This document shows positions 6,329 to 14,635 of a DNA stretch of 19,255 nucleotides, in pieces. Position numbers and translations under genes: made by a program. The stretch lies in contig CAZZKG010000063.1 of NCBI GenBank assembly GCA_964654825.1, positions 1 to 19,255 of the forward strand. Direction: 5' to 3'. Within the stretch, counting starts at the first letter, position 1, and the number at the start of each line of letters is the position of its first letter. This DNA comes from CAZZKG01 sp964654825 (GTDB lineage: Bacteria; Gemmatimonadota; CAZMKB01). The notes beneath the pieces were generated by a model. It was not told the DNA's origin. It made no database searches and saw nothing but the letters and a program-made list of their open reading frames with translations.

Positions 6329-6789
6329 GGGATCTTCCCGATAACGTGGCGCTCACCAGGGTGGACGCCGCCGTGGGGTGGGCGAGGAGCTGGTCGATAT
6401 TCGTGTATCCGTTCGTGACGGCGTGCTGTGGAATGGAATACATGTCTCTCGCCTCCGCACACTTCGATCTCGACAGGTTCGGCGCTGCGCTGCCGCGTTT
6501 CTCTCCCCGGCAAGCCGATCTTCTCATGGTGGTCGGCACGATCAGCCACAAGATAGCACCCGTCCTCCGTCACGTGTACGATCAGATGACCGAGCCGAAG
6601 TGGGTGATGGCGTTCGGGGTCTGCACCGTCTCCGGGGGGTTCTACGACAACTACGCAACAGTTCAGGGGATAGACACCATCGTACCGGTTGATGTGCATG
6701 TTCCCGGCTGCCCACCGCGCCCCGAGATGGTCCTGGACGGTATCATGAAACTTCAGCAAAAAATCCGGAATTCGAAGCAGGAGCTGTAA
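6319..6789 (+). CDS. nuoB: NADH-quinone oxidoreductase subunit B
   Basis: Carries iron-sulfur cluster N2, the last electron carrier before quinone, in the peripheral arm. Seen: all four N2 ligands, the tandem C36-C37 (TACCGMEYM), C102 (GVCTVSGG) and C131 (VPGCPPRPE). The family stretch SPRQADLLMVVGT (62-74) and YDQM-EPKWV are also present. The 156-residue length is typical. Two starts are possible: GTG 6319, with a GGGGG run seven bases upstream and a 10-base overlap with nuoA, or ATG 6325, which forms a standard ATGA overlap. Either changes only two residues. Confidence 0.96.
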   Translation: MGMRDLPDNVALTRVDAAVGWARSWSIFVYPFVTACCGMEYMSLASAHFDLDRFGAALPRFSPRQADLLMVVGTISHKIAPVLRHVYDQMTEPKWVMAFGVCTVSGGFYDNYATVQGIDTIVPVDVHVPGCPPRPEMVLDGIMKLQQKIRNSKQEL

Positions 6790-6793
6790 ATTT

Positions 6794-7312
6794 GTGACGG
6801 AACATAATTCCCGAACCGGAGGACAGAACAGACCCGACCCCCTCACGATCCGGAAGCTCCGCGACCGGTTTGCCGGTATAATTCTCGAGACGCGGTCGTT
6901 TCGGGGTGACGACACGGTTCTCATACCGAAGGAGGACATCATCGAGGTCAGCCGGTTTCTGAAAGAGGACGACGAGCTCGGCTACGACCTGCTAGTCGAC
7001 ATCACCGCCGTCGATTACCTGCCCCGGATACCCAGGTTCGAGGTCGTGTATCACTTCCTGTCCCTACGATTTCTGCATCGGCTGCGCGTCAAGACCCGGG
7101 TGCACGAGGACGATCCGGAAGTGCCGACACTGTGTGGACTCTGGGGCTGTGCCAACTGGCTCGAGAGGGAAGTCTGGGACATGTTCGGTATCCGGTTTTC
7201 CGGGCATCCCGACCTGCGGAGGATTCTCATGTACGAAGAATTTAAGGGCCACCCGTTGCGAAAGGACTACCCGATCCGTAAACGGCAGCCGCTCATCGGA
7301 CCGAAGAACTGA
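6794..7312 (+). CDS. nuoC: NADH-quinone oxidoreductase subunit C
   Basis: Peripheral-arm 30-kDa subunit that packs against NuoD and NuoB; it binds no cofactor. Seen: 172 residues with the hallmark LEREVWDMFGI, FSGHPDLRRIL and GHPLRKDYP run in the C-terminal third. It is a separate protein, not the NuoCD fusion of enterobacteria. The start is GTG (6794), four bases after the nuoB stop, with AGGAG inside the end of nuoB at suitable spacing. The first ~20 residues are polar and poorly conserved, so a later start cannot be excluded. Confidence 0.95.
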   Translation: MTEHNSRTGGQNRPDPLTIRKLRDRFAGIILETRSFRGDDTVLIPKEDIIEVSRFLKEDDELGYDLLVDITAVDYLPRIPRFEVVYHFLSLRFLHRLRVKTRVHEDDPEVPTLCGLWGCANWLEREVWDMFGIRFSGHPDLRRILMYEEFKGHPLRKDYPIRKRQPLIGPKN

Positions 7313-7320
7313 GACACTAC

Positions 7321-8676
7321 ATGTCAATCGAGATGGAGACAACGGGCATCCACACCGAAAGCCGATTCCTCAACCTGGGACCGGCCCATCCGGCGATGCA
7401 CGGGATCATCCGGATGATCATCGAGATAGAAGGTGAGAAGATCCTGAAGGCGGATGTCGAAATCGGCTATCTTCACCGCGTGTTCGAGAAGCACTGCGAG
7501 GAAAGCAGCTGGACGCAGGTTTTTCCATACACCGACCGCCTCAACTACGTGTCCCCGTTCATCAACAATTTCGGCTATGCCTCCGCGGTGGAGAAGCTCA
7601 TCGGAATCCGGATCCCCGAACGGGCCGAATATATCCGTGTCCTTCTGAGTGAAATTTCCCGAATCACCGATCATCTGACCTGCATCGGCGCCGGTGCCAT
7701 GGAACTCGGCGCTATGACCGTTTTCCTCTACTGTGTCAAAGCGCGAGAGTTTCTGTACCAGCTGATCGAGAAGGTGGCCGGGGCCCGGATAACGGTTTCC
7801 TACGGCCGAATCGGCGGCGTCAAGGCCGACCTGCCCGTCGACTTCGATGTCGACTGCCGTGAGGTTCTGAAAGAAGTCAGGAAGACGGTGATCGATGTTC
7901 ACAAGCTGCTCACGCGGAACCGGATCTTCGTGGACCGCGTCCTCGATGTCGGCACCATTTCGAAGGAAGACGCAGTCAGCTACGGTTTCACGGGGCCTCT
8001 CCTGAGAGCCTGCGGGGTCGAATACGACGTGCGCAAGGCGTTCCCGTACCACGTGTATGACAGGATGGACTTCGAAATCCCCATCGGAAGGAAGGGTGAC
8101 ACATACGACCGGTACCTCGTGCGGATGGAGGAGATCGAGCAGAGTATCCGGATAATCGAACAATGTCTGGATGACATGCCGGGAGGTTTCGAGAGGCAGG
8201 ATCTCGAGGGAATCAGGATCTCTCCGGCGGAAGTCATGGATCGGACGCAGCATGGACAACCCGTACCCGGATACGAGGACATGGTCGTCGACCTGCCGCC
8301 GACTTTGAAGGGGATGGAGCGAGAACGCCACGACGGGATCATGGCGGACGATCCCACCGTCTCCCTTCCCCCCATAGCGGAAGCGTACGAGAACATCGAA
8401 GCCCTGATGAATCACTTCAAGATAATCATGACCGGGCCGGGACACGGCATCCGGGTGCCGAAGGGGGAAGTATACCTCCCCGTCGAAGGTGGAAACGGAG
8501 AGCTAGGCTTCTACATCGTCAGCGAAGGCGGTTCAGGACCCTACCGGCTCCGCTGCCGTGCGCCCTGTTTCTTTCTGATGAGCGCCTACCACAGGATGAT
8601 AGAGGGACACAGCATTGCGGACATCGTCCCCGTCTTCGGGTCGATCAACATGATCGGCGGGGAGCTCGATCGATGA
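7321..8676 (+). CDS. nuoD: NADH-quinone oxidoreductase subunit D with ~50-residue insertion
   Basis: The 49-kDa subunit, which forms the quinone-reduction site with NuoB and is descended from the NiFe-hydrogenase large subunit. Seen: the quinone-site His27 (HPAMHG) and Tyr76 (DRLNY), GYLHR (49-53), then SAVEKLIG. Later come LGFYIVSEGGSGPYR (395-409) and a C-terminal GGELDR. The protein has 451 residues, against about 390-420 in most bacteria. The excess is mainly one insertion at about 289-339, between MPGG and the MADDP...LPP segment. The glycine usual after GYLHR is Val54 here. The start is ATG 7321, eight bases after nuoC with only a weak ribosome site, suggesting translational coupling. 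Its stop overlaps nuoE as ATGA. Confidence 0.96.
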   Translation: MSIEMETTGIHTESRFLNLGPAHPAMHGIIRMIIEIEGEKILKADVEIGYLHRVFEKHCEESSWTQVFPYTDRLNYVSPFINNFGYASAVEKLIGIRIPERAEYIRVLLSEISRITDHLTCIGAGAMELGAMTVFLYCVKAREFLYQLIEKVAGARITVSYGRIGGVKADLPVDFDVDCREVLKEVRKTVIDVHKLLTRNRIFVDRVLDVGTISKEDAVSYGFTGPLLRACGVEYDVRKAFPYHVYDRMDFEIPIGRKGDTYDRYLVRMEEIEQSIRIIEQCLDDMPGGFERQDLEGIRISPAEVMDRTQHGQPVPGYEDMVVDLPPTLKGMERERHDGIMADDPTVSLPPIAEAYENIEALMNHFKIIMTGPGHGIRVPKGEVYLPVEGGNGELGFYIVSEGGSGPYRLRCRAPCFFLMSAYHRMIEGHSIADIVPVFGSINMIGGELDR

Positions 8677-9164
8677 TGACAGCATTCGACGAGAAGGCCG
8701 AGAGGCGTTTTCTGGAGATTCTCGAGAATTTTCACGAAGGGACGAGCCGTGTCCTGCCGGCTCTGAGACTCGCCCAGGAGGTCTTCGGCGCCGTTACTCC
8801 GGAGGTGGAGAGCTACATGTCAACACGTCTCGACATCCCCGCGGCCCGTCTGCACGAGGTCTTCACATTTTATCACTTATTCCGAGGGCATCATCACGGC
8901 CGGCACACCCTGACGGTGTGTGACAACCTTTCCTGCAGACTCCTCGGTTCCCAGGAACTGCTTGCCCACCTCGAAAAGATGCTGGGCGTGCGTCCGGGCG
9001 AAACCACCCCCGACGGTGGTTTCACAGTAGAGACAGCCGAATGTCTCGGTGCCTGTCACCAGGCGCCCGCATTCCAGGTCGACGGGCGGTTTTACGGCCC
9101 GCTGAGTTTAGAGGAAGTGGACGACCTCCTCGATTCATTGGGAGAGGATGGGAAGAAAAAATGA
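8673..9164 (+). CDS. nuoE: NADH-quinone oxidoreductase subunit E
   Basis: 24-kDa subunit of the NADH-oxidising module. It has a thioredoxin fold that holds the 2Fe-2S cluster N1a beside the NuoF flavin. Seen: the four ligands C83 and C88 (CDNLSC), then C124 and C128 (CLGAC). An N-terminal helical domain with V-x-x-FYHLF (63-70) precedes them. The 163 residues are standard. An ATGA overlap joins it to nuoD, and a second ATG follows at once (8676), so either may be used. A lysine-rich tail ends in the overlap with nuoF. Confidence 0.95.
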   Translation: MMTAFDEKAERRFLEILENFHEGTSRVLPALRLAQEVFGAVTPEVESYMSTRLDIPAARLHEVFTFYHLFRGHHHGRHTLTVCDNLSCRLLGSQELLAHLEKMLGVRPGETTPDGGFTVETAECLGACHQAPAFQVDGRFYGPLSLEEVDDLLDSLGEDGKKK

Positions 9165-10438
9165 ACGGGAAGATTCTCACGAAGAACTGGGACATCGAGA
9201 ATTCCCACACGCTGGAGGTCTACCGCGGGAGAGGTGGTTATCGGGCTCTCGAGAAAGCACTCTCGCAAATGAAACCAGAGGAAGTGATCCAGGAAGTCGT
9301 CGACTCGAATCTCCAGGGCAGGGGTGGGGCGGGTTTCCCCACCGGGAAGAAGTGGCGGTTTCTCCCGCCGCCTGACGGGAAATCCCGTTACCTGGCGGCG
9401 AATGCCGACGAGGGTGAACCCGGGACTTTCAAGGACCGTTTCATCATGGAGCTCGATCCGCACATTATGATCGAGGGGATTGTGATCGCCGGCTACGCCA
9501 CCCGGGCGACTGACTGTTTCATCTACATCAGGGGTGAATACACCGAAGCGGCAGATCGGGTATCAGCCGCGTTGAGCGAGGCGAAGTCGGCAGGGTACAT
9601 CGGCGACGATATCGCGGGCAGCGGGTACAGTCTCAGGGTGAATATCACGATCGGAGCCGGCGCATATATCTGCGGGGAGGAGATGGCCATGCTAGAGTCG
9701 ATCGAAGGGAAGAAGGGCTGGCCGCGCCTGAAACCTCCTTTCCCCGCCCTGGTCGGGCTGTTCGACCGGCCTACGGTGATAAACAATGTCGAAACGCTGG
9801 CCTGCCTCCCGCACATCATCGAGCGCGGAGGGGAGTGGTTCGCCGGACTCGGCACTCCCGGCAACGGCGGAACGAAGCTGTTCGCGGTGAGCGGCCACGT
9901 CGAGAAACCAGGTGTGGTGGAGCTTCCCATGGGGACGCCGCTCGGTGACGTGATCGAAGCCTGTGGTGGCGTTCGTGGCGGGAGGAAACTCAAGGCGGTG
10001 ATACCCGGAGGGGTCTCTGCTCCCGTGCTCTCCCCGGAGGAGATCGACACCCCGATGGATTTCACCTCCCTTCAGAAGGCAGGTTCGATGCTCGGGTCGG
10101 CGGGGGTGATCGTCATGGACGAAGACACCGATCTGGTGAAGACGCTCCAGGTCATCCTCGCGTTTTTCGCCAACGAGTCCTGCGGCCAGTGTACTCCGTG
10201 CCGTGAGGGGACGGCATGGAGCTACCGGGTGATCACCAGGATTGTCGAAGGTCACGGTAAGCCGCGTGACATCGAGGACCTGCATCACATAGCCGCCAAC
10301 ATGGACGGGACAACCATCTGCCCTCTGGCGACCGGCGCATCCTGGGCCATCGAGAGCTTCCTTAAGAAGTTCGGCGGTGAGTTCGAAGCCGCGGTTGCCG
10401 GAAAGCTGTTCCCGGCGGAAGCGGGGGGAGCCTCATGA
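9161..10438 (+). CDS. nuoF: NADH-quinone oxidoreductase subunit F
   Basis: 51-kDa subunit that binds NADH and FMN and starts electron transfer. Seen: the glycine-rich flavin/NADH loop GRGGAGFPTGKKW (53-65), NADEGEPGTFKDR (81-93) and the second nucleotide loop YICGEEMAMLESIEG (169-183). The N3 cluster ligands are C341, C344 and C347 (CGQCTPCREG) with C387. The 425-residue length is typical. A position usually threonine in GEETA is Met175 here, a mild divergence. The start at 9161 is chosen over a longer frame (9041) because homology begins here, a purine-rich ribosome site precedes it, and it gives the same ATGA overlap as its neighbours. Confidence 0.96.
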   Translation: MNGKILTKNWDIENSHTLEVYRGRGGYRALEKALSQMKPEEVIQEVVDSNLQGRGGAGFPTGKKWRFLPPPDGKSRYLAANADEGEPGTFKDRFIMELDPHIMIEGIVIAGYATRATDCFIYIRGEYTEAADRVSAALSEAKSAGYIGDDIAGSGYSLRVNITIGAGAYICGEEMAMLESIEGKKGWPRLKPPFPALVGLFDRPTVINNVETLACLPHIIERGGEWFAGLGTPGNGGTKLFAVSGHVEKPGVVELPMGTPLGDVIEACGGVRGGRKLKAVIPGGVSAPVLSPEEIDTPMDFTSLQKAGSMLGSAGVIVMDEDTDLVKTLQVILAFFANESCGQCTPCREGTAWSYRVITRIVEGHGKPRDIEDLHHIAANMDGTTICPLATGASWAIESFLKKFGGEFEAAVAGKLFPAEAGGAS

Positions 10439-12108
10439 GCCACGAGACTGTGAAACTGACGATCGACGGTTCACCCGTCGAGGTTCTCAAGGGGAAGACC
10501 ATCCTCGAAGCGGCGGAGCAGGCGGGGATACACATACCCCGATACTGTTACCACCCGGGTCTCGAGATCGTGGGTATCTGCCGGATCTGCCAGGTCGAAG
10601 TCAAGGGCGTGCCCAACCCGGTGATCGCCTGTTACACAGCGGCGCAGGATGGTCAGGAGGTCCTGACCGATTCGGCACTAGTGCGGAGAGTCAGGAGCGG
10701 GGATCTCGAGTTCCTGCTGCTCAACCACCCTATCGACTGCCCGATCTGCGACACGTCGGGAGAGTGCGACCTGCAGAATTATTACATGACCGACGGAAAG
10801 CACAAATCACGCCTCCGTCACCCGAAGATAAACCGGGAGAAGAAAAAAAGAATCGGGCAGAATGTGATACTTGACCAGGAGAGATGCATCCTATGCTCGC
10901 GCTGCGTCCGTTTCCTGAGAGATGTTACCGGGACGCACGAGCTGGGTTTTTTCGGAAAGGGCAGCACCTCCTATATCGACATCGTCGAGGGGAAGACGCT
11001 CAACGGCAACCTCTATGCGGGGAATATCGTCGATCTCTGCCCGGTCGGGGCTCTCACCGACGACGATTTTCGTTTCAAATGCAGGGTCTGGTACCTCAGT
11101 GCCGCGCCTTCTATATGTCCCCACTGCGCAAGGGGCTGTAATATAGAGATTCACTTCAACGCTGATCTGTGCTGGAAGAACGACAGTAAGCGCATCATGC
11201 GGATCAAACCCCGGTACAACCCGAATGTGAATCACTACTGGATGTGCGACATCGGCCGGTACAACTACGACTTCGCCGAGCAGCCGAGCAGGATCAAGCG
11301 GCCGCTCGAGATGCGGGGCGGGGAGCAGGTGGAAGTTACCTGGGAGGAAGCGCTCCAGTCGGCGGCCGGGTATCTCAAACCCGAAGCCGGAACGAACGGG
11401 AGCGACCGGATCGGGATCATACCATCCCTCTGGATAACCAACGAGGCGGCCTACCTCCTCCGCCGGCTCTTCATCGATCAGCTCGGCGTGAAGCACGTGG
11501 GGTTCCGTCGCGGTGGGGGTGAGCGGGGAGACGATGGATTTCTCCTACTCGATGATCGTTTTCCGAACCGGCTCGGCCTCGAGCTCATCGGATGTGCCGG
11601 CCCGGAGGGAGGTCGGAATCCGGTAGAGATCCTCAAAATGGCGGCCGACGGCCGGTTAGAAACACTGGTCTATGTCCAGGATCTGCCGGACAGAGTCCCG
11701 GAGAAAGAGATTCTCGAGGGGGCGCGAGAGGGGCTCCGATGCCTGATCGTACTAGCTTCGAATACAAGCCCGATTACGGAGATGGCCGACCTGGTGCTGC
11801 CAGTCTGTCCCTGGAGCGAGGATCACGGTACCTGGGTCAACAGTTCCGGGCTAATCCAGTGGCTGACGCCGGCACTGCCGCCTGTCGGCTACTCAAGAAT
11901 TACCGCCGAGGTGATCACACTGCTCGGCAGGGCCCTCGGTGTCGATCCGGGAGAAGCGAAACCGTCCCGCATATTCGATGAGCTCGCGAAGGAAGTCGAG
12001 GCGTTTGCCGGGATGAGTTATCGGGGGCTGGGAGAGTTCGGAATGCACTGTGCGGGCGCGGTCGGGGCCGAACCCGATAAACCGTTACCGGATGGAAAGC
12101 GGAGATGA
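10435..12108 (+). CDS. nuoG: NADH-quinone oxidoreductase subunit G, short form
   Basis: 75-kDa subunit that wires electrons from NuoF and NuoE to NuoI. Seen: 2Fe-2S N1b ligands C38, C49, C52 and C66; N5 ligands H98, C102, C105 and C111; N4 ligands C151, C154, C157 and C202. The optional N7 cluster is also present, C228-x2-C231-x3-C235 with C271. A molybdopterin-oxidoreductase-like remainder follows (about 300-505, ending around WSEDHGTWVNSSG). Total length is 557, clearly below the roughly 700-900 of familiar NuoG proteins, and the loss falls in the molybdopterin-like domain, which carries no cofactor in complex I. The frame is intact through to the ATGA overlap with nuoH, so this is a genuine short form and not an obvious frameshift. 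Confidence 0.95.
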   Translation: MSHETVKLTIDGSPVEVLKGKTILEAAEQAGIHIPRYCYHPGLEIVGICRICQVEVKGVPNPVIACYTAAQDGQEVLTDSALVRRVRSGDLEFLLLNHPIDCPICDTSGECDLQNYYMTDGKHKSRLRHPKINREKKKRIGQNVILDQERCILCSRCVRFLRDVTGTHELGFFGKGSTSYIDIVEGKTLNGNLYAGNIVDLCPVGALTDDDFRFKCRVWYLSAAPSICPHCARGCNIEIHFNADLCWKNDSKRIMRIKPRYNPNVNHYWMCDIGRYNYDFAEQPSRIKRPLEMRGGEQVEVTWEEALQSAAGYLKPEAGTNGSDRIGIIPSLWITNEAAYLLRRLFIDQLGVKHVGFRRGGGERGDDGFLLLDDRFPNRLGLELIGCAGPEGGRNPVEILKMAADGRLETLVYVQDLPDRVPEKEILEGAREGLRCLIVLASNTSPITEMADLVLPVCPWSEDHGTWVNSSGLIQWLTPALPPVGYSRITAEVITLLGRALGVDPGEAKPSRIFDELAKEVEAFAGMSYRGLGEFGMHCAGAVGAEPDKPLPDGKRR

Positions 12109-13208
12109 ATGTGGACTGGACCTTTGTCATCGTAAAACTGGTGCTCTGTCTCATCGTTCTCTTCGGCGTGCTAAACCTGGCCGCTGTCCTCTCGTGGGTC
12201 GAGCGGAAGCAGAGCGCCCTCATGCAGGACCGGATAGGTGCCAACCGAGCTCCGATCTTCGGACTGCGAATCCTGGGACTGTTTCACATCCTCGCCGATA
12301 CCGTGAAGGCGGTGACCAAGGAAGACTGGGTGCCACCGTTCGGGGACAGGCATCTTCATTTCCTCGCGCCGGTTGTCGCGGTGTTCACCGTGCTTGCCAC
12401 CTGGTCGGTCATTCCCTTCGGGGATGTAATACAGATTGGCGATCGCACCTTCAAGCTGCAGGTCGCCGATCTCAACGTCGGTTTCCTGTTCATCTTCGCC
12501 ATGATGTCTCTCGGTGTGTACGGACTCGTACTCGCCGGGGTCTCGTCACAGAACAAGTATGCACTCATAGGGTCGATGCGCGGCGCCGCCCAGATGATAG
12601 CGTATGAAGTCACCTTCGGCCTGACCGTACTCGGCATCTGCCTGATATTCGGCACGCTCCAGCTCGATGAGATCGTCCGGGCCCAGGGGGCTCTCTTCGA
12701 CGGCTGGGTCCCCATGTGGGGAATCTTCCTGCAGCCGGTCGGGTTCATCCTGTTTCTCTTCGCGGCGGTCGCCGAAACCAGGCGGATCCCCTTCGACCTC
12801 TCGGAAGGCGAGAGCGAGATCGTAGGTTACTTCATTGAATACAGCGGCCTGCGGTTCATCATGTTCTGGATGGGGGAGTTCGTCGCCATGGGCGTCGCTG
12901 CGGCGCTTGTGACGACCTTCTTTTTCGGAGGCTGGCAGGTACCGTACCTGATGGCCGATGGCTTTCATTTTCCCTGGGGGGCCATATGGGTCCTGCCCCA
13001 ACAGGGCGTGGTTGTGCTCCAGGTGCTGTCGTTCTGTGTGAAAACAGGATGTTTCATCTGGCTGCTCATGCTGATCAGATGGACACTCCCTCGATTCCGA
13101 TTCGACCAGGTTCTCCGTCTCGGATGGAAGCAGGTGCTGCCCGTCGCGATGGCGAACCTGGCCGTCACGGCCATCGTGGTCTGGCTGCTCGGCCTCGGGA
13201 GGATGTAG
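12105..13208 (+). CDS. nuoH: NADH-quinone oxidoreductase subunit H
   Basis: Membrane subunit that docks the peripheral arm and forms much of the quinone tunnel and the first proton channel. Seen: 367 residues with about eight to nine helices. ERKQSALMQDRIGANRAP (33-50) is the conserved first loop. NKYALIGSMRGAAQMIAYEV is conserved in the middle. AETRRIPFDLSEGESEIVGY and then EYSGLRF are the signature loop with its acidic residues. The asparagine common in AETNR is arginine here. It joins nuoG by an ATGA overlap. Confidence 0.96.
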   Translation: MNVDWTFVIVKLVLCLIVLFGVLNLAAVLSWVERKQSALMQDRIGANRAPIFGLRILGLFHILADTVKAVTKEDWVPPFGDRHLHFLAPVVAVFTVLATWSVIPFGDVIQIGDRTFKLQVADLNVGFLFIFAMMSLGVYGLVLAGVSSQNKYALIGSMRGAAQMIAYEVTFGLTVLGICLIFGTLQLDEIVRAQGALFDGWVPMWGIFLQPVGFILFLFAAVAETRRIPFDLSEGESEIVGYFIEYSGLRFIMFWMGEFVAMGVAAALVTTFFFGGWQVPYLMADGFHFPWGAIWVLPQQGVVVLQVLSFCVKTGCFIWLLMLIRWTLPRFRFDQVLRLGWKQVLPVAMANLAVTAIVVWLLGLGRM

Positions 13209-13218
13209 GAGTTCTCTT

Positions 13219-13764
13219 ATGGCGATCAGAGTAAACCGGGAAATAAAATTTAAGCACCGGATCTACGTCGTCGAGGTAGTGAGAGGGCTGTGGGTGACCT
13301 CATCCTGTTTCTTCAAGAACATCTTCGGTCACATTCTCGGCCTGTTCGGGATAAAGTACGGGAAGTCACGGACCGTGACCGTTCAGTATCCGGAGGAGCG
13401 GCTGAGCTTAACCGAACGGTACCACACCCGTCACCGTCTCACCCGTCATCCTGACGGGTCACCGCGCTGCGTGGCCTGCATGTGCTGCGAGTCGATCTGT
13501 CCGGCAGACTGTATTCACATCGTCGCAGGTGAGTACCCCGACCGGCGTATAGAGAAGTACCCGGTGCGGTTCGAGATCGATTTCGCCAGGTGCATCTGGT
13601 GCGGATTATGTGTGGAAGCATGCCCGGAAGACGCGATCCGCATGGACACCGGTATCATCGAAACTGCGGAGTACGACCGAGGGAACATGTACTACAAAAA
13701 GGAATACCTCCTTGCAGGAGAAGGCAGGTATCCCGAGAGGGATCACGAGAAGGGGGAGGAATGA
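13219..13764 (+). CDS. nuoI: NADH-quinone oxidoreductase subunit I
   Basis: Peripheral-arm ferredoxin-like subunit holding clusters N6a and N6b, which pass electrons to N2 in NuoB. Seen: two 4Fe-4S motifs, C84-x2-C87-x2-C90-x3-C94-P and C125-x2-C128-x2-C131-x3-C135-P. Extra cysteines at 89 and 98 lie beside the first motif. An N-terminal amphipathic segment (about 15-45) probably lies on the membrane. 181 residues is normal. AGGAG overlapping the nuoH stop is well spaced for ATG 13219. The gene ends in an ATGA that also opens the eight-codon minicistron before nuoJ. Confidence 0.96.
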   Translation: MAIRVNREIKFKHRIYVVEVVRGLWVTSSCFFKNIFGHILGLFGIKYGKSRTVTVQYPEERLSLTERYHTRHRLTRHPDGSPRCVACMCCESICPADCIHIVAGEYPDRRIEKYPVRFEIDFARCIWCGLCVEACPEDAIRMDTGIIETAEYDRGNMYYKKEYLLAGEGRYPERDHEKGEE

Positions 13765-13787
13765 ACATGGCCCGGTTTAAACAATAA
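13761..13787 (+). CDS. eight-codon minicistron between nuoI and nuoJ
   Basis: Seen: ATG overlaps the nuoI stop as ATGA, has a near-perfect AGGGGGAGGA ribosome site immediately upstream, encodes MNMARFKQ, and ends in TAA at 13785-13787. The end of that stop is embedded in AAGGAG, which serves nuoJ (ATG 13802). This fits a coupling peptide that hands ribosomes from nuoI to nuoJ. It could equally be a relic of a lost reading frame or a fortuitous start. No function for the peptide itself is implied. Confidence 0.3.
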   Translation: MNMARFKQ

Positions 13788-13801
13788 GGAGTGAACAGCT
13801 G

Positions 13802-14326
13802 ATGATGACCCTGTTTTTTATCGTCTTCGCCGCTGCTTCGCTGGTCTCAGCGCTCCTGGTTATCACGAGGCGTTCACCGCTTTATGCCGCCCTGTTTCTG
13901 GCGGTCACCCTGTGTGCCCAGGCGGGTCTCTTCACCCTTCTCGGCGCGTACTTCATTGGAATCATCCAGGTACTCATTTATGCCGGCGCCATCATGATCC
14001 TGTTCCTGTTCGTCATCATGTCACTCGATCCCGAAGAGGCGAGCGAGGTCGTCGGAAGCGTACCTGTGCGGGTCGGCAGCGGACTCGTCGTGGTTACTCT
14101 CGTGGGGGAGCTGCTCTACTCACTCTTGAAGAGCAGCCGGATGCGCGGGGCGCACTCGGCGATGTTCGAAGGAGGGGGGAGCGATCACGTTGCCGTCCTG
14201 GGGAGAGAACTGTTCACCCGCTACCTCGTGCCGTTTGAAATAGGCTCGGTGCTGCTGCTCGTTGCGGTGCTCGCCGCTGTCGTCCTCGCGCACAGACAGT
14301 CGATTCGAAAGGAACCGGAAGAATAA
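13802..14326 (+). CDS. nuoJ: NADH-quinone oxidoreductase subunit J
   Basis: Membrane-arm subunit between NuoA/H and NuoK. Its third helix switches conformation during coupling. Seen: 174 residues with five helices, and the signature QVLIYAGAIMILFLFVIM (56-73), which includes the conserved tyrosine-alanine-glycine segment. The C-terminal part has L-x-RELFTRYLVPFEIGSVLLL (133-153). Two adjacent ATGs (13802, 13805) follow AAGGAG at 13786-13791. The 37-base gap after nuoI is the largest in the operon and holds the minicistron. The stop overlaps nuoK as TAATG. Confidence 0.95.
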   Translation: MMTLFFIVFAAASLVSALLVITRRSPLYAALFLAVTLCAQAGLFTLLGAYFIGIIQVLIYAGAIMILFLFVIMSLDPEEASEVVGSVPVRVGSGLVVVTLVGELLYSLLKSSRMRGAHSAMFEGGGSDHVAVLGRELFTRYLVPFEIGSVLLLVAVLAAVVLAHRQSIRKEPEE

Positions 14327-14625
14327 TGACCATAGAGCCCTTCATCGTTGTCGGCATACTGCTCTTCGGCATCGGGCTGGCCGGAGTGCTTTTCTGGCAC
14401 AACATCCTGATCATACTCATGTCGATCGAGATCATGCTGAACGGCGTCAACCTGATCTTCGTTGCGTATTCGGCGTTCTGGCAGCAGTTCGAAGGCCAGA
14501 TCTTTGTACTTTTTATCATGCTCGTTACGGCCTGCGAAGTCGCGGTGGCACTGGCATTGACCGTACTCATATTCACCCGGAAGTTGAGTCTGGACACATC
14601 ACTGTTCAGCAGTCTGAAAAAGTGA
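14326..14625 (+). CDS. nuoK: NADH-quinone oxidoreductase subunit K
   Basis: Small three-helix membrane subunit (99 residues, the usual length), related to MrpC antiporter subunits and part of the proton path. Seen: the two conserved membrane glutamates, E35 in MSIEIMLNGVNL and E71 in TACEVAVALAL, matching E36 and E72 of the E. coli protein. It shares one base with nuoJ (TAATG), so it is translationally coupled. Confidence 0.96.
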   Translation: MTIEPFIVVGILLFGIGLAGVLFWHNILIILMSIEIMLNGVNLIFVAYSAFWQQFEGQIFVLFIMLVTACEVAVALALTVLIFTRKLSLDTSLFSSLKK

Positions 14626-14635
14626 GGATAAAGAG

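Noticed and set aside
7324..8445. 373-codon minus-strand frame opposite nuoD
   Set aside because: Antisense mirror of a conserved gene, with no recognisable domain or start signals. Similar long antisense frames occur opposite nuoM (16286-17356) and nuoN (17832-18863).
9041..9160. N-terminal extension of nuoF by 40 codons
   Set aside because: It lies entirely within nuoE in another frame and is Arg/Gly/Pro-rich. The ATGA start at 9161 matches the rest of the operon.
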